Assembly: GCF_015752155.1 (NCBI RefSeq)
Contig: NZ_JADOVI010000012.1
Coordinates: forward strand, 40,770 to 104,769
Origin: Cryobacterium sp. MP_M3
GTDB taxonomy: Bacteria; Actinomycetota; Actinomycetes; Actinomycetales; Microbacteriaceae
Length of the DNA: 64,000 nt
Direction of reading: 5' to 3'
Position 1 is the stretch's first letter; each line of letters opens with the position of its first letter. The notes beneath the pieces are model-generated. The model did no database searches. It worked only from the letters and a program-made list of their open reading frames with translations, and was not told the origin of the DNA. A program made the position numbers and the translations under genes. Positions 25,960-35,091 of the stretch are shown here, in pieces.

Positions 25960-28686
25960 GTGACTGTCAACGACCAGGACCCGTACTCGGTGAACAGCAC
26001 GGATGCGGACCCGCAGGAGACCGCGGAGTGGTCTGAATCGCTGGATTCGCTCGTCGCCGCGCAGGGACACCAGCGCGGCCGGGAAATCATGCTGAGCCTG
26101 CTCAAGCGGTCCAAGGAACTGCACCTGGGCGTCCCCATGGTTCCGACAACCGACTACATCAACACGATCGCCGCCGGGAACGAACCGGACTTCCCCGGCG
26201 ACGAGGACATCGAGCGCCGCTATCGTGCCTGGATCCGCTGGAACGCCGCGGTCCTCGTCCACCGCGCCCAGCGCCCCGGCATCTCTGTCGGCGGCCACAT
26301 TTCCACCTACGCGTCCTCCGCCGCCCTGTACGAGGTCGGTTTCAACCACTTCTTCCGCGGCCAGGACCACCCGGGCGGCGGCGACCAGATCTTTATCCAG
26401 GGCCACGCCTCCCCCGGCACCTACGCCAGGGCATTCCTCGAGGGCCGCCTCTCCCACGACCAGCTCGACGGCTTCCGTCAGGAGAAGTCCCACGGCCCGA
26501 ACGGCATCTCCTCTTACCCGCACCCTCGCCTGATGCCCGAATTCTGGCAGTTCCCGACCGTGTCGATGGGCCTCGGACCGATCAACGCGATCTACCAGGC
26601 GCAGACCAACCGGTACCTGACCAACCGCGGCATCAAGGACGCCAGCGACCAGCAGGTCTGGGCGTTCCTCGGCGACGGCGAGATGGACGAGGTCGAAAGC
26701 CGCGGCCAGCTCCAGGTTGCCGCGAACGAGGGTCTCGACAACCTCAATTTCATCATCAACTGCAACCTGCAGCGCCTCGACGGACCCGTGCGTGGCAACG
26801 GCAAGATCATCCAGGAACTGGAGAGCTTCTTCCGCGGCGCCGGCTGGAATGTCATCAAGGTGGTCTGGGGCCGCGAGTGGGACGATCTGCTCACGCGCGA
26901 CGTCGACGGCGCCCTGCTGAACCTGATGAACGTCACCCCCGACGGCGACTACCAGACGTACAAGGCCGAGAGCGGTGCGTATGTCCGTGAGCACTTCTTC
27001 GGTCGCGACCCGCGCGCGCTCAAGCTCGTCGAGGGATACACCGACGACGAACTCTGGAACCTCAAGCGCGGCGGCCACGACTACCGCAAGGTGTACGCGG
27101 CGTTCAAGGCGGCATCCGAGCACAAGGGCCAGCCGACCGTCATCCTGGCGAAGACCGTCAAGGGCTACGCGCTCGGCCCGAGCTTCGAAGGCCGCAACGC
27201 GACCCACCAGATGAAGAAGTTCACCCTCGACAACCTGAAGACCTTCCGCGACAGCACCCACATCCCGATCACGGATGCCCAGCTCGAGGAGAACCCGTAC
27301 CTTCCGCCGTACTACCGGCCGGACGACAACGACGAGGCGATCCAGTACCTGCACGAACGCCGCCGCGCGCTCGGCGGCTACCTGCCGGAACGACGCAGCA
27401 AGTACACCCAGATCAACCTTCCCGGCGACGCCACCTACGCGCCGACGAAGAAGGGATCCGGCACGCAGGAGATCGCGACCACGATGGCCTTCGTCCGGCT
27501 GCTCAAGGAGCTCCTCCGTGCGAAGGACTTCGGCAACCGGATCGTCCCGATCATCCCCGACGAGGCCCGCACCTTCGGCATCGACGCCTTCTTCCCGAAC
27601 GCGAAGATCTACAACCCGAACGGCCAGCAGTACACCTCGGTCGACCACGCCCAGTTGCTCGCCTACAAGGAGAGCCCGCAGGGCCAGATCCTGCACGTGG
27701 GCATCAACGAGGCGGGCGCCATGGCAGCCTTCACCAACGTGGGTACCTCCTACGCCACCCAGGGTGAGCCTCTGATCCCGATCTACGTGTTCTACTCGAT
27801 GTTCGGCTTCCAGCGCACGGGCGATGCCATGTGGGCGGCGGGTGACCAGATGGCCCGAGGGTTCATGATCGGTGCGACCGCCGGCCGCACCACCCTCACC
27901 GGCGAAGGTCTCCAGCACGCCGACGGCCACTCTCCCCTGCTGGCCTCGACGAACCCCGCGGTCGTCTCCTACGACCCGGCCTACGGCTACGAGATCGGCC
28001 ACATCGTGCGGTCCGGCCTCGAGCGCATGTACGGCGGGCAGCACCCTGACCCGAACGTCATGTACTACGTCACGGTGTACAACGAGCCGGCCGTGCAGCC
28101 GGCCGAGCCGGAAGAGGTGGACGTGGACGGCATCGTCCGCGGCATCCACCGCATCAACCACTCGCCGATCACCGGGCCCAAGGCCCAACTCCTCGCCTCC
28201 GGTGTGGCAGTGCCGTGGGCACTCGAGGCGCAGGCGCTGCTCGCCGCCGACTGGGGCGTGTCGGCCGACGTCTGGTCGGTGACGTCCTGGGCGGAACTCC
28301 GCCGAGACGGCATCGCCGCGGAGGAACACAACTTCCTCTACCCCGATGAGACGCCGCGGACCCCGTACGTCACGGAGAAGCTCGCCGGCGCCGCCGGACC
28401 GTTCGTCGCCGTGACCGACTTCATGCACGCCGTACCCGACCAGATCCGCCAGTTCGTGCCCGGCGACTTCGCAACGCTCGGTGCGGACGGGTTCGGATTC
28501 TCCGACACCCGGCCGGCCGCGAGGCGCTTCTTCAAGATCGACGGACCGTCCATGGTCGTTCGCACCCTCGAGCTGCTCTCCCGCCGCGGAGAGGTGGACC
28601 GCAGCCTGGTCGGCCAGGCGATCGCGAAGTACCGTCTGTACGACGTGACCGCGGGCACCACTGGCTCGGCCGGGGGCGAGAGCTAA
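25960..28686 (+). CDS. aceE: Pyruvate dehydrogenase E1 component (homodimeric)
   Basis: It decarboxylates pyruvate with thiamine diphosphate and passes the acetyl group to the lipoyl E2, making the acetyl-CoA used by the fatty-acid genes downstream. The chosen GTG start at 25960 follows a GAGAGG site and gives 908 residues, the usual length for homodimeric AceE. The frame is open upstream to 25786. The ThDP motif is [32 protein letters not shown]. The N-terminal [24 protein letters not shown] and C-terminal [14 protein letters not shown] blocks are conserved. E2 and E3 are not in the window. Confidence 0.97.
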   Translation: MTVNDQDPYSVNSTDADPQETAEWSESLDSLVAAQGHQRGREIMLSLLKRSKELHLGVPMVPTTDYINTIAAGNEPDFPGDEDIERRYRAWIRWNAAVLVHRAQRPGISVGGHISTYASSAALYEVGFNHFFRGQDHPGGGDQIFIQGHASPGTYARAFLEGRLSHDQLDGFRQEKSHGPNGISSYPHPRLMPEFWQFPTVSMGLGPINAIYQAQTNRYLTNRGIKDASDQQVWAFLGDGEMDEVESRGQLQVAANEGLDNLNFIINCNLQRLDGPVRGNGKIIQELESFFRGAGWNVIKVVWGREWDDLLTRDVDGALLNLMNVTPDGDYQTYKAESGAYVREHFFGRDPRALKLVEGYTDDELWNLKRGGHDYRKVYAAFKAASEHKGQPTVILAKTVKGYALGPSFEGRNATHQMKKFTLDNLKTFRDSTHIPITDAQLEENPYLPPYYRPDDNDEAIQYLHERRRALGGYLPERRSKYTQINLPGDATYAPTKKGSGTQEIATTMAFVRLLKELLRAKDFGNRIVPIIPDEARTFGIDAFFPNAKIYNPNGQQYTSVDHAQLLAYKESPQGQILHVGINEAGAMAAFTNVGTSYATQGEPLIPIYVFYSMFGFQRTGDAMWAAGDQMARGFMIGATAGRTTLTGEGLQHADGHSPLLASTNPAVVSYDPAYGYEIGHIVRSGLERMYGGQHPDPNVMYYVTVYNEPAVQPAEPEEVDVDGIVRGIHRINHSPITGPKAQLLASGVAVPWALEAQALLAADWGVSADVWSVTSWAELRRDGIAAEEHNFLYPDETPRTPYVTEKLAGAAGPFVAVTDFMHAVPDQIRQFVPGDFATLGADGFGFSDTRPAARRFFKIDGPSMVVRTLELLSRRGEVDRSLVGQAIAKYRLYDVTAGTTGSAGGES

Positions 28687-28692
28687 GCCCCC

Positions 28693-29898
28693 GTGGCACC
28701 CGCTCCGAAGACGAAGGAACAGACGCTCAGCTGGTTGCGCACGATTTCCGGCGAGCTGTCCACGGCGACCCTGAAACGGCTCGAGGACACGCTGCCCTGG
28801 TACGGCGACATGCCGCCGGGGCGGCGGTCCGCGGTCGGACTGGTCGCCCAGGCCGGCATCACGTCGTTCATCTCCTGGTTCGACGACCCGCGGTCCACGC
28901 CGTGGATCGCGGCGGATGTCTTCGGCGCGGCCCCACGGGAACTCCTCCGTTCGATCAGCCTGCAGCAGACGCTGCAGCTGATCCGTGTCACCGTCGAGGT
29001 GGTCGAGGAACGGGTGAAGGAGGGCAGCGAACTCCTCCGGGAGGCCATCCTGCTCTACTCCCGGGAGATCGCCTTCGGCGCCGCGGATGTCTACGCCAGG
29101 GCCGCGGAGGCGCGCGGCCTCTGGGACGTGCGCCTCGAGGCCCTCGTCGTCGACTCGATCCTCAGCGGCGAGTACGACGACGAACTGCCCAGCCGCATCG
29201 CCGCGCTCGGCTGGCACGGTCACGGCGAGGTGTGCGTACTCGTCGGCACGACGCCGAAAATGCTCGACGTGGACCAGCTGCGGCGTTCGGCCCGGCACAT
29301 GGCCGCGGACGTGCTGATCGGGGTGCAGGGCAACCGGCTGGTCCTGGTCATCGGCCGGGCCCACCCGAAACCGACCGAAGCCGAGGAAGCCATCGGCACG
29401 GCATCCGCCCTGAGCTTCATGGAGATCGCCGTTCAGCTGGAACCGAGCTTCGGCGCCGGGCACCTGGTGCTCGGCCACGAGGTTCCCAACCTCGTCGACG
29501 CGTCGAAGAGCGCCAAGGCAGCGCTGGCCGGGTTCGCCGTCGCCCGCTCCTGGCGGAACGCCCCGCGCCCCGTGCAGGCCGACGACCTCCTGCCCGAACG
29601 AGCCCTGGCCGGCGACCCGCTCGCCCGGGCGACGCTTATCCACCGCATCTACCGCCCGCTCCAGGCGCACTCCACCGAACTGCTGACCACCCTCTGGTGC
29701 TACCTCGACAACGGCCGGTCACTCGAGGCCACGGCCCGCGAACTCTTCGTGCATCCCAACACCGTGCGCTACCGGCTCAAACGGGTGTCCGAGGTGATCG
29801 GCTACGACGCCACCGGGGCCCGGGAGGCCCTCATCCTCCAGGCGGCCCTGATCATCGGGTCGATCAGCGACCACGACGGTTCCACCCGACGCCGGTGA
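28693..29898 (+). CDS. fasR: PucR/CdaR-type regulator of fatty-acid synthesis, FasR-like
   Basis: A 401-residue regulator starting at GTG six nt after aceE. A central GGDEF-like CdaR domain is followed by the C-terminal PucR helix-turn-helix (LLTTLWCYLDNGRSLEATARELFVHPNTVRYRLKRVSEVIG, about 335-375). In Streptomyces the protein at this position, directly upstream of fabD, is FasR, which activates the fabD-fabH-acpP-fabF operon. Gene order and architecture match. Its place behind aceE suggests cotranscription, linking acetyl-CoA supply to lipid synthesis. Confidence 0.88.
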   Translation: MAPAPKTKEQTLSWLRTISGELSTATLKRLEDTLPWYGDMPPGRRSAVGLVAQAGITSFISWFDDPRSTPWIAADVFGAAPRELLRSISLQQTLQLIRVTVEVVEERVKEGSELLREAILLYSREIAFGAADVYARAAEARGLWDVRLEALVVDSILSGEYDDELPSRIAALGWHGHGEVCVLVGTTPKMLDVDQLRRSARHMAADVLIGVQGNRLVLVIGRAHPKPTEAEEAIGTASALSFMEIAVQLEPSFGAGHLVLGHEVPNLVDASKSAKAALAGFAVARSWRNAPRPVQADDLLPERALAGDPLARATLIHRIYRPLQAHSTELLTTLWCYLDNGRSLEATARELFVHPNTVRYRLKRVSEVIGYDATGAREALILQAALIIGSISDHDGSTRRR

Positions 29899-29926
29899 AG
29901 ACGCGTCCGATCCGGTGACTATCGAC

Positions 29927-29944
29927 AAACGTTTCGCGAATACT
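29927..29944 (+). promoter_or_regulatory. Candidate fabD promoter/FasR site
   Basis: In the 96-nt gap before fabD, the palindrome AAACGTTT (29927-29934) is followed by AATACT (29939-29944), a possible -10 box. The FasR assignment is positional only. Confidence 0.3.
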
Positions 29945-29994
29945 TGGTGGGCACTCGACACCCGTCCAGGAAATGAGCTTGGGAGACTGGTCAC

Positions 29995-30921
29995 ATGATT
30001 GTTGTCGTCTGCCCCGGCCAGGGCTCGCAAACCCCCGGATTCCTCGAGCCGTGGCTCCGCGACGCAGGCTTCGCCGCCGGTCTGGAAGAGATCTCGGACG
30101 CCTGCGGCATCGACCTCGTCCGGCACGGCACGATCAGCGACGCCGACACGATCCGCGACACGAAGATCGCGCAACCACTGATCGTCGCGGCGGGACTGCT
30201 CACCCTCGACGCCCTGCTCGCCGGCGGACGCCGAGGCAAGATCGCCGGTATCGCCGGTCACTCCGTCGGTGAGATCACGGCCGCCGCCGGCGCCGGCATC
30301 CTGAGCCCCGCCGAGGCGGTCGGCTTCGTGCGCGACCGTGGCAGCGCCATGGCCCGGGCGGCGGCCATCGAGCCGTCGGGCATGAGCGCCGTGATCGGGG
30401 CCGACGAGACGGAGCTGCTGGCCCGTCTCGACCAACTCGGTCTCGAACCGGCGAATTTCAACGGAGGCGGCCAGATCGTCGTGGCCGGTTCTCCCGACGC
30501 CCTCGCGGCCCTCGCCGATTCCCCTCCGGCCAGGGCCCGGGTCATCCCGCTCCAGGTTGCGGGGGCCTTCCACACCCGGTACATGCAGCCCGCGGTCGAG
30601 CAACTCGCCCAGGTTGCAGCCGGGCTGACCCCCCACGACCCCACTCTGCCGATCTGGTCGAACCGGGACGGAAGCCTCGTCTCCAGCGGTGCCCGGTTCG
30701 TCGAGCTGCTGGTGGCCCAGGTCTCTTCGCCGGTACGGTGGGACCTGTGCATGGCGTCCTTTGCCGCTGCGGGAGTGACCGGAATCATCGAGGTCGCACC
30801 GGCGGGAGCCCTCGTCGGCCTTGCCAAGCGTGCGCTCAAGGGCGTGCCCAGCGTCGCGATCAAGACGCCGGACGATGTGTCCGCAGCGTTCGACCTGATC
30901 GACCAGCAGAACCAAGCCTGA
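29995..30921 (+). CDS. fabD: Malonyl-CoA:ACP transacylase FabD
   Basis: It loads malonyl groups onto acyl carrier protein for chain extension. The 308-residue protein has GQGSQTPG at the N-terminus, the catalytic serine in GHSVGE (residues about 87-92), the His of GAFHTRYM and a conserved Gln region. The C-terminus reads EVAPAGALVGLAKRALKG. It is the first gene of the fabD-fabH-acpP-fabF cluster, a standard actinobacterial order. Confidence 0.97.
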   Translation: MIVVVCPGQGSQTPGFLEPWLRDAGFAAGLEEISDACGIDLVRHGTISDADTIRDTKIAQPLIVAAGLLTLDALLAGGRRGKIAGIAGHSVGEITAAAGAGILSPAEAVGFVRDRGSAMARAAAIEPSGMSAVIGADETELLARLDQLGLEPANFNGGGQIVVAGSPDALAALADSPPARARVIPLQVAGAFHTRYMQPAVEQLAQVAAGLTPHDPTLPIWSNRDGSLVSSGARFVELLVAQVSSPVRWDLCMASFAAAGVTGIIEVAPAGALVGLAKRALKGVPSVAIKTPDDVSAAFDLIDQQNQA

Positions 30922-30933
30922 CCGAAAGAGATT

Positions 30934-31938
30934 ATGACCAAGCCAACACTCCAGCAGTCGCACGGTCCCCAGTACACCCGCATTCTCTCCGTCGGCGCCG
31001 CCCGCGGCGACGTGTCGGTACCCAACGCTGACCTCATTGGGCCGATCGATTCCTCTGACGAGTGGATCCAGCAGCGCACCGGGATCATCAGCCGCACCCG
31101 GGCCAGCCAGGACATCCAGGCCGTCGACCTGGCCACGGATGCCGCCCGCGAGGCCATCGAGAAGTCGGGCATCGACCCGAAGCTGATCGACGCCGTCATC
31201 GTGGCGACCATCAGCAACGGCCGCCAGACGCCGTCGATGGCCGCCGTCCTGGCCGACCGGGTCGGCGCGAACCCGGCCGCCGCCTACGATGTGAACGCCG
31301 CGTGCGCCGGTTACACCTACGCGATCGCCCAGGCCGACGCCCTGATCCGCACCGGCGTGGCGCACTACGCCCTCGTCGTCGGCGCGGAGAAGCTGTCGGA
31401 TCTGGTCGACCCGACCGACCGCAGCATCTCGTTCCTGCTCGGCGACGGCGCCGGCGCCGTCGTCATCGGCCCGAGTGACTACCCGGGGATCTCCAGCACG
31501 GTCTGGGGTTCGGACGGGTCGAAAGCCGACGCCATCACTATGAACAGCACCCTGCAGGAGTACCGCAGGGGCGAGACCGAGTGGCCGACCCTCCGCCAGG
31601 AGGGCCAGACCGTCTTCCGCTGGGCCGTGTGGGACATGGCCAAGGTCGCCAAGAAGGCCCTCGAGGCCGCCGGAATCGAGAGCGACCAGCTCGCAGCGTT
31701 CATCCCGCACCAGGCCAACATGCGCATCATCGACGAATTCGCCAAGCAGCTGAAGCTCCCGGCGTCCGTCGTGATCGCCCGGGACGTGGCCACCACCGGC
31801 AACACCTCCTCGGCGTCGATCCCGCTGGCCACCCACCGGCTGCTCCAGGAGCACCCGGAACTGAGCGGCGGCCTCGCCCTCCAGATCGGCTTCGGAGCCG
31901 GCCTGGTCTTCGGCGCGCAGGTCGTCGTCCTCCCGTAG
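30934..31938 (+). CDS. fabH: 3-oxoacyl-ACP synthase III FabH
   Basis: It condenses an acyl-CoA primer with malonyl-ACP to start fatty acids. In this group of organisms the primers are often branched. The 334-residue thiolase-fold protein has the catalytic Cys in DVNAACAGYTYA, His in AAFIPHQANMRIID and Asn in ATTGNTSSASIP. It follows fabD by 12 nt, with AAAGAGA before the ATG. Confidence 0.97.
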   Translation: MTKPTLQQSHGPQYTRILSVGAARGDVSVPNADLIGPIDSSDEWIQQRTGIISRTRASQDIQAVDLATDAAREAIEKSGIDPKLIDAVIVATISNGRQTPSMAAVLADRVGANPAAAYDVNAACAGYTYAIAQADALIRTGVAHYALVVGAEKLSDLVDPTDRSISFLLGDGAGAVVIGPSDYPGISSTVWGSDGSKADAITMNSTLQEYRRGETEWPTLRQEGQTVFRWAVWDMAKVAKKALEAAGIESDQLAAFIPHQANMRIIDEFAKQLKLPASVVIARDVATTGNTSSASIPLATHRLLQEHPELSGGLALQIGFGAGLVFGAQVVVLP

Positions 31939-32001
31939 ATCCCCCGCAAGACCTCTAAACTGAATCTCGGTCACACGAGAGACACCCCCAAGGAGAAAAA
32001 A

Positions 32002-32250
32002 ATGGCATTGTCCACCGAAGAAGTTCTTGCCGGCCTGGCCGAGCTCATTAATGACGAGACGGGCATCGCTGCCGACACGGTCGAGCTGGGGAAGTCGTTC
32101 ACCGACGACCTGGACATCGACTCGATCTCGATGATGACCATCGTCGTCAACGCGGAAGAAAAGTTCGACGTGAAGATCCCGGACGAAGAGGTCAAAAACC
32201 TCAAGACCGTCGGCGACGCCGTCGACTTCATCGTCAAGGCACAGGACTAA
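32002..32250 (+). CDS. acpP: Acyl carrier protein
   Basis: An 82-residue acidic four-helix carrier. The phosphopantetheine attachment serine is in DDLDIDSISMM, an I-for-L variant of the usual DSL motif. A strong AAGGAG site with an A-rich spacer precedes the ATG, fitting very high expression. A GC-rich hairpin directly follows the stop and may raise ACP mRNA stability relative to fabF. Confidence 0.97.
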   Translation: MALSTEEVLAGLAELINDETGIAADTVELGKSFTDDLDIDSISMMTIVVNAEEKFDVKIPDEEVKNLKTVGDAVDFIVKAQD

Positions 32251-32262
32251 CCCACCAAGGAA

Positions 32263-32292
32263 CAGGCCGGCCGGCAGTTGCCGTCCGGCCTG
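32263..32292 (+). terminator. Hairpin between acpP and fabF
   Basis: Arms 32263-32275 and 32280-32292 pair at 12 of 13 positions around AGTT. There is no T-run, so it is more likely an attenuator or mRNA-stabilising stem-loop than a full terminator. Confidence 0.5.
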
Positions 32293-32339
32293 ATCTGTGG
32301 GTCAGGCCCACCGTTTCCACGCTCATAGAGAGTCTCGTC

Positions 32340-33575
32340 ATGACCAAAAAGATCGTTATCACCGGCATCGGTGCGACCTCCCCGCTCGGCGGCACGGCCG
32401 CCGAAAGCTGGGCGGCCCTGCTCAACGGCGAATCCGGCGCCAGCACGCTGGACCATGAATGGGTGGAGCGCACCCAGCTTCCGGTCACGTTCGCGGCCCA
32501 GGCGAAAGTGCCGTCCAGCGAGGTGCTCGCCCGCCACGAGACCAAACGCCTCGACCCCTCCAGCCAGTTCGCCCTGATCGCCGGGCGCGAGGCCTGGGCG
32601 GATGCCGGCTCCCCCGAGGCAGACCCCGAACGACTTGCCGTCGACTGGGCCACCGGAATCGGCGGAGTCTGGACCCTCCTCGACGCCTGGGACACCCTGC
32701 GCGAGCGCGGCCCCCGCCGCGTCCTCCCGATGACCGTCCCCATGCTCATGCCGAACGGCCCCGGAGCGGCGATCGGCATGGACCTGCACGCCCGCGCCGG
32801 CATCGCCACTGTCGTGTCCGCGTGCGCCTCGAGCACTGAATCGCTCGTCAATGCCTACAACCGGCTTCAGGCCGGGCTCGCCGACATCGTCATCGCCGGC
32901 GGGTCCGAGGCCGCGATCCACCCGTTGCCGATTGCGTCCTTCGCCGCCATGCAGGCGCTGTCCAAGCGCAACGACGACCCGGCGACCGCGTCCCGCCCCT
33001 ACGACATCACCCGGGACGGTTTCGTGCTCGGCGAGGGCGCCGCCGCGCTCGTCGTCGAGACAGAGGAGCACGCCAAGGCGCGTGGGGCACGCATCTATGC
33101 CGAGCTCGTCGGCGGCGCCATCACCAGCGACGCGTACCACATCACCGCGCCCGACCCCGAGGGCTCGGCGGCCGCCCGCGCCATGATCGCGGCGATCCAC
33201 AATGCCGGGGCCTCCCTGGCGGATGTCTCGCACATCAACGCGCACGCCACGAGCACCCCGGTCGGCGACATCGCCGAATACAACGCACTGCGCCGCGTCT
33301 TCGGCGACCTGCTCGAGGGCATCCCCGTCTCGGCGACCAAGGCGTCCACCGGTCACCTGCTCGGCGGCGCCGGCGCCATCGAAGCGCTGTTCACCGTGCT
33401 CGCCCTCTCCGACCGCATCGCACCGCCGACCATCAACCTGGCCAACCAGGACCCGAACATCCCCCTCGACGTGGTCACCACGCCGCGGGCGCTGCCGGCC
33501 GGGGATCTCCTGGCCATCAGCAACTCGTTCGGATTCGGCGGCCACAACGCCGTCGTCGGGTTCCGCTCGGTGTAG
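32340..33575 (+). CDS. fabF: 3-oxoacyl-ACP synthase II FabF
   Basis: It catalyses the elongating condensations of fatty-acid synthesis. The 411-residue ketosynthase has the catalytic triad Cys (VVSACASSTES), His (NAHATSTPVGD) and His (KASTGHLLGGAGAIE), then NSFGFGGHNA near the C-terminus. It is the last gene of the fab cluster and ends before a clear terminator. Confidence 0.97.
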   Translation: MTKKIVITGIGATSPLGGTAAESWAALLNGESGASTLDHEWVERTQLPVTFAAQAKVPSSEVLARHETKRLDPSSQFALIAGREAWADAGSPEADPERLAVDWATGIGGVWTLLDAWDTLRERGPRRVLPMTVPMLMPNGPGAAIGMDLHARAGIATVVSACASSTESLVNAYNRLQAGLADIVIAGGSEAAIHPLPIASFAAMQALSKRNDDPATASRPYDITRDGFVLGEGAAALVVETEEHAKARGARIYAELVGGAITSDAYHITAPDPEGSAAARAMIAAIHNAGASLADVSHINAHATSTPVGDIAEYNALRRVFGDLLEGIPVSATKASTGHLLGGAGAIEALFTVLALSDRIAPPTINLANQDPNIPLDVVTTPRALPAGDLLAISNSFGFGGHNAVVGFRSV

Positions 33576-33595
33576 CCGCCGGCACCAGGACACAG

Positions 33596-33628
33596 AATGA
33601 CCCCGGCCGGGTTCCGGCCGGGGTCATT
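33596..33628 (+). terminator. Rho-independent terminator after fabF
   Basis: A 15-bp perfect stem (33596-33610 with 33614-33628) around GTT, followed by TCTTTG. It is placed 20 nt after the fabF stop and ends the fab operon. Confidence 0.85.
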
Positions 33629-33719
33629 TCTTTGAGATCCCTCGTATTTCGCTCACGCGCCACCGGGAAGAGTCAACCGGTCAACGCGCCATGCGCCATC
33701 CTCGGGGAGTCGATGCCGT

Positions 33720-34250
33720 TCAGCCGACCTTGTGCAGCCAGACGACGGAGTTGAAGTCACTGGCGTGGCGGAACGGTTCCAGTTCGTCGTCCCAGGCCTG
33801 CCCGAGCGCCAGACGGAGTTCCCGGTGCAGTTCGAGGGCGTTCGCCCCGGCGCGTTCCATGGCGCTGCGCACCCGGTCTTCCGGGATCACCACATTGCCG
33901 GCGGTATCCGTCTGGGTGAAGAAGATGCCCAGGTCGGGTGTGTGCAGCCAGCGCCCGCCATCGGTGCCGAGTCCGGCATCCTCGGTCACCTCGAACCGGA
34001 GGTGTTCCCAGCCGCGCAAGGCCGAGGCTAGGGTCGCGCCGGTTCCCTGGGCGCCTTCCCAGTAGAACTCGGCCCGCTGGGCACCCTTGAGCACCGGCTG
34101 GTCGGACCAGTCGAAGTTCACCGCCTCGCCGAGCGCGCGCCCGACCGCCCACTCGACGTGGGGGCTCAGCGCCCGTGGCGATGAGTGCACAAAAAGTACT
34201 CCTCGCGCAGACGGTGCCTGGCGAGCCTGTGTTGCCGTTGTTGCCGCCAT
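33720..34250 (-). CDS. DUF3145 family protein
   Basis: A 176-residue protein from ATG 34250 (GGAGAAG upstream). The family is common in actinobacteria and often adjacent to fabF. Conserved blocks are GVLFVHSSPRALSPHVEWAVGRALG, FYWEGAQGTGATLASALRGWEHLRFEVTED and HTPDLGIFFTQTDTAGNVVIPEDRVR. No catalytic motif is visible. The recurrent neighbourhood suggests a lipid-related role, but none is proven. It is convergent with fabF across the terminator. Confidence 0.9.
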   Translation of the reverse strand: MAATTATQARQAPSARGVLFVHSSPRALSPHVEWAVGRALGEAVNFDWSDQPVLKGAQRAEFYWEGAQGTGATLASALRGWEHLRFEVTEDAGLGTDGGRWLHTPDLGIFFTQTDTAGNVVIPEDRVRSAMERAGANALELHRELRLALGQAWDDELEPFRHASDFNSVVWLHKVG

Positions 34251-34474
34251 CGTTTCTTCTCCGTTCGGTGAGATGCGTCTTCCCCAACGACCTCTGAACG
34301 AAACACTGCTGATTGAAACGATGCGCACTACAGCGAAGCTGTGAACTTGTACGGCCTGCGGCCGCTAGCGCAATTATGCCTCAGCAGACCGTGAAATCAC
34401 AAGGATCTGCGCGGCGTTGCCTGATCGCCTTGGGCATACTCGGTATGGTTATCGAGGAATCTATCGGAGGCCCT

Positions 34475-35044
34475 GTGTCCGTTCGCACCACCCTGCTGGC
34501 GATCCTCACCATCGGACCGGCCTACGGGTTCCAATTGCACGGCGAACTGGAGTCGCGAACCGCTGGTCGCCGCGCGGTGAACGTCGGCCAGATCTACGGC
34601 ACCCTCGAACGGCTGGTCAAGCAGGGGGCCGTCGAGTCGGGAGGGGCCACGACCGACGGCCTGCCGCTGTATCGCATCACGGCCGAGGGCCGGGCGGAGG
34701 CGATGGAGTGGCTGATGTCGGTCGAGAGCACGCGCGGCGAGGAATGGAACGATCTCGTCGACCGGGTGCTGCTCGCCTCCTCGCTCCCCCACATCGACTC
34801 CCTGGCCCTGATCGGGCGCTACCGCGAGCATTGGCTCGCCATTGCCGAGCCCTCCGGGAACCGGACGTCCCCGGTCGGACAGGAGCTGCTGGAGGCCGGT
34901 GCGCGCACCGCCCTCGCCTCCGCCGCGGTCGCCTGGCTGGACTCCGCCGGACGGTCGCTGCTGGATCCGCGCGCCGCCACATTCCAGCGCGGTCTGAGCG
35001 ACGTGAGGCCGCGCCGCGGCCGGCGCCCCGTGCCCGTCGCCTGA
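34475..35044 (+). CDS. PadR family transcriptional regulator
   Basis: A 189-residue regulator from GTG 34475, which has GGAGG four nt upstream (ATG 34445 is an alternative). The winged helix is at the N-terminus (TTLLAILTIGPAYGFQLHGELE...VNVGQIYGTLERLVKQGAVES...YRITAEGRAEAMEWL). The helical C-terminal dimerisation part follows, ending in a basic tail. PadR proteins usually repress a nearby transporter or detoxification gene, but no obvious target adjoins it. Confidence 0.88.
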   Translation: MSVRTTLLAILTIGPAYGFQLHGELESRTAGRRAVNVGQIYGTLERLVKQGAVESGGATTDGLPLYRITAEGRAEAMEWLMSVESTRGEEWNDLVDRVLLASSLPHIDSLALIGRYREHWLAIAEPSGNRTSPVGQELLEAGARTALASAAVAWLDSAGRSLLDPRAATFQRGLSDVRPRRGRRPVPVA

Positions 35045-35091
35045 GGTGCTCCATGCCGGCTGCCGGCTGCCGGCTTTGTCCGGTCGCCGGC

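Noticed and set aside
25771..29670. A 1299-codon open frame on the minus strand opposite aceE and fasR
   Set aside because: It is antisense to two clearly recognised proteins, is rich in Val, Arg, Asp, Gly and Leu in the way GC-rich shadow frames are, and has no family motif.
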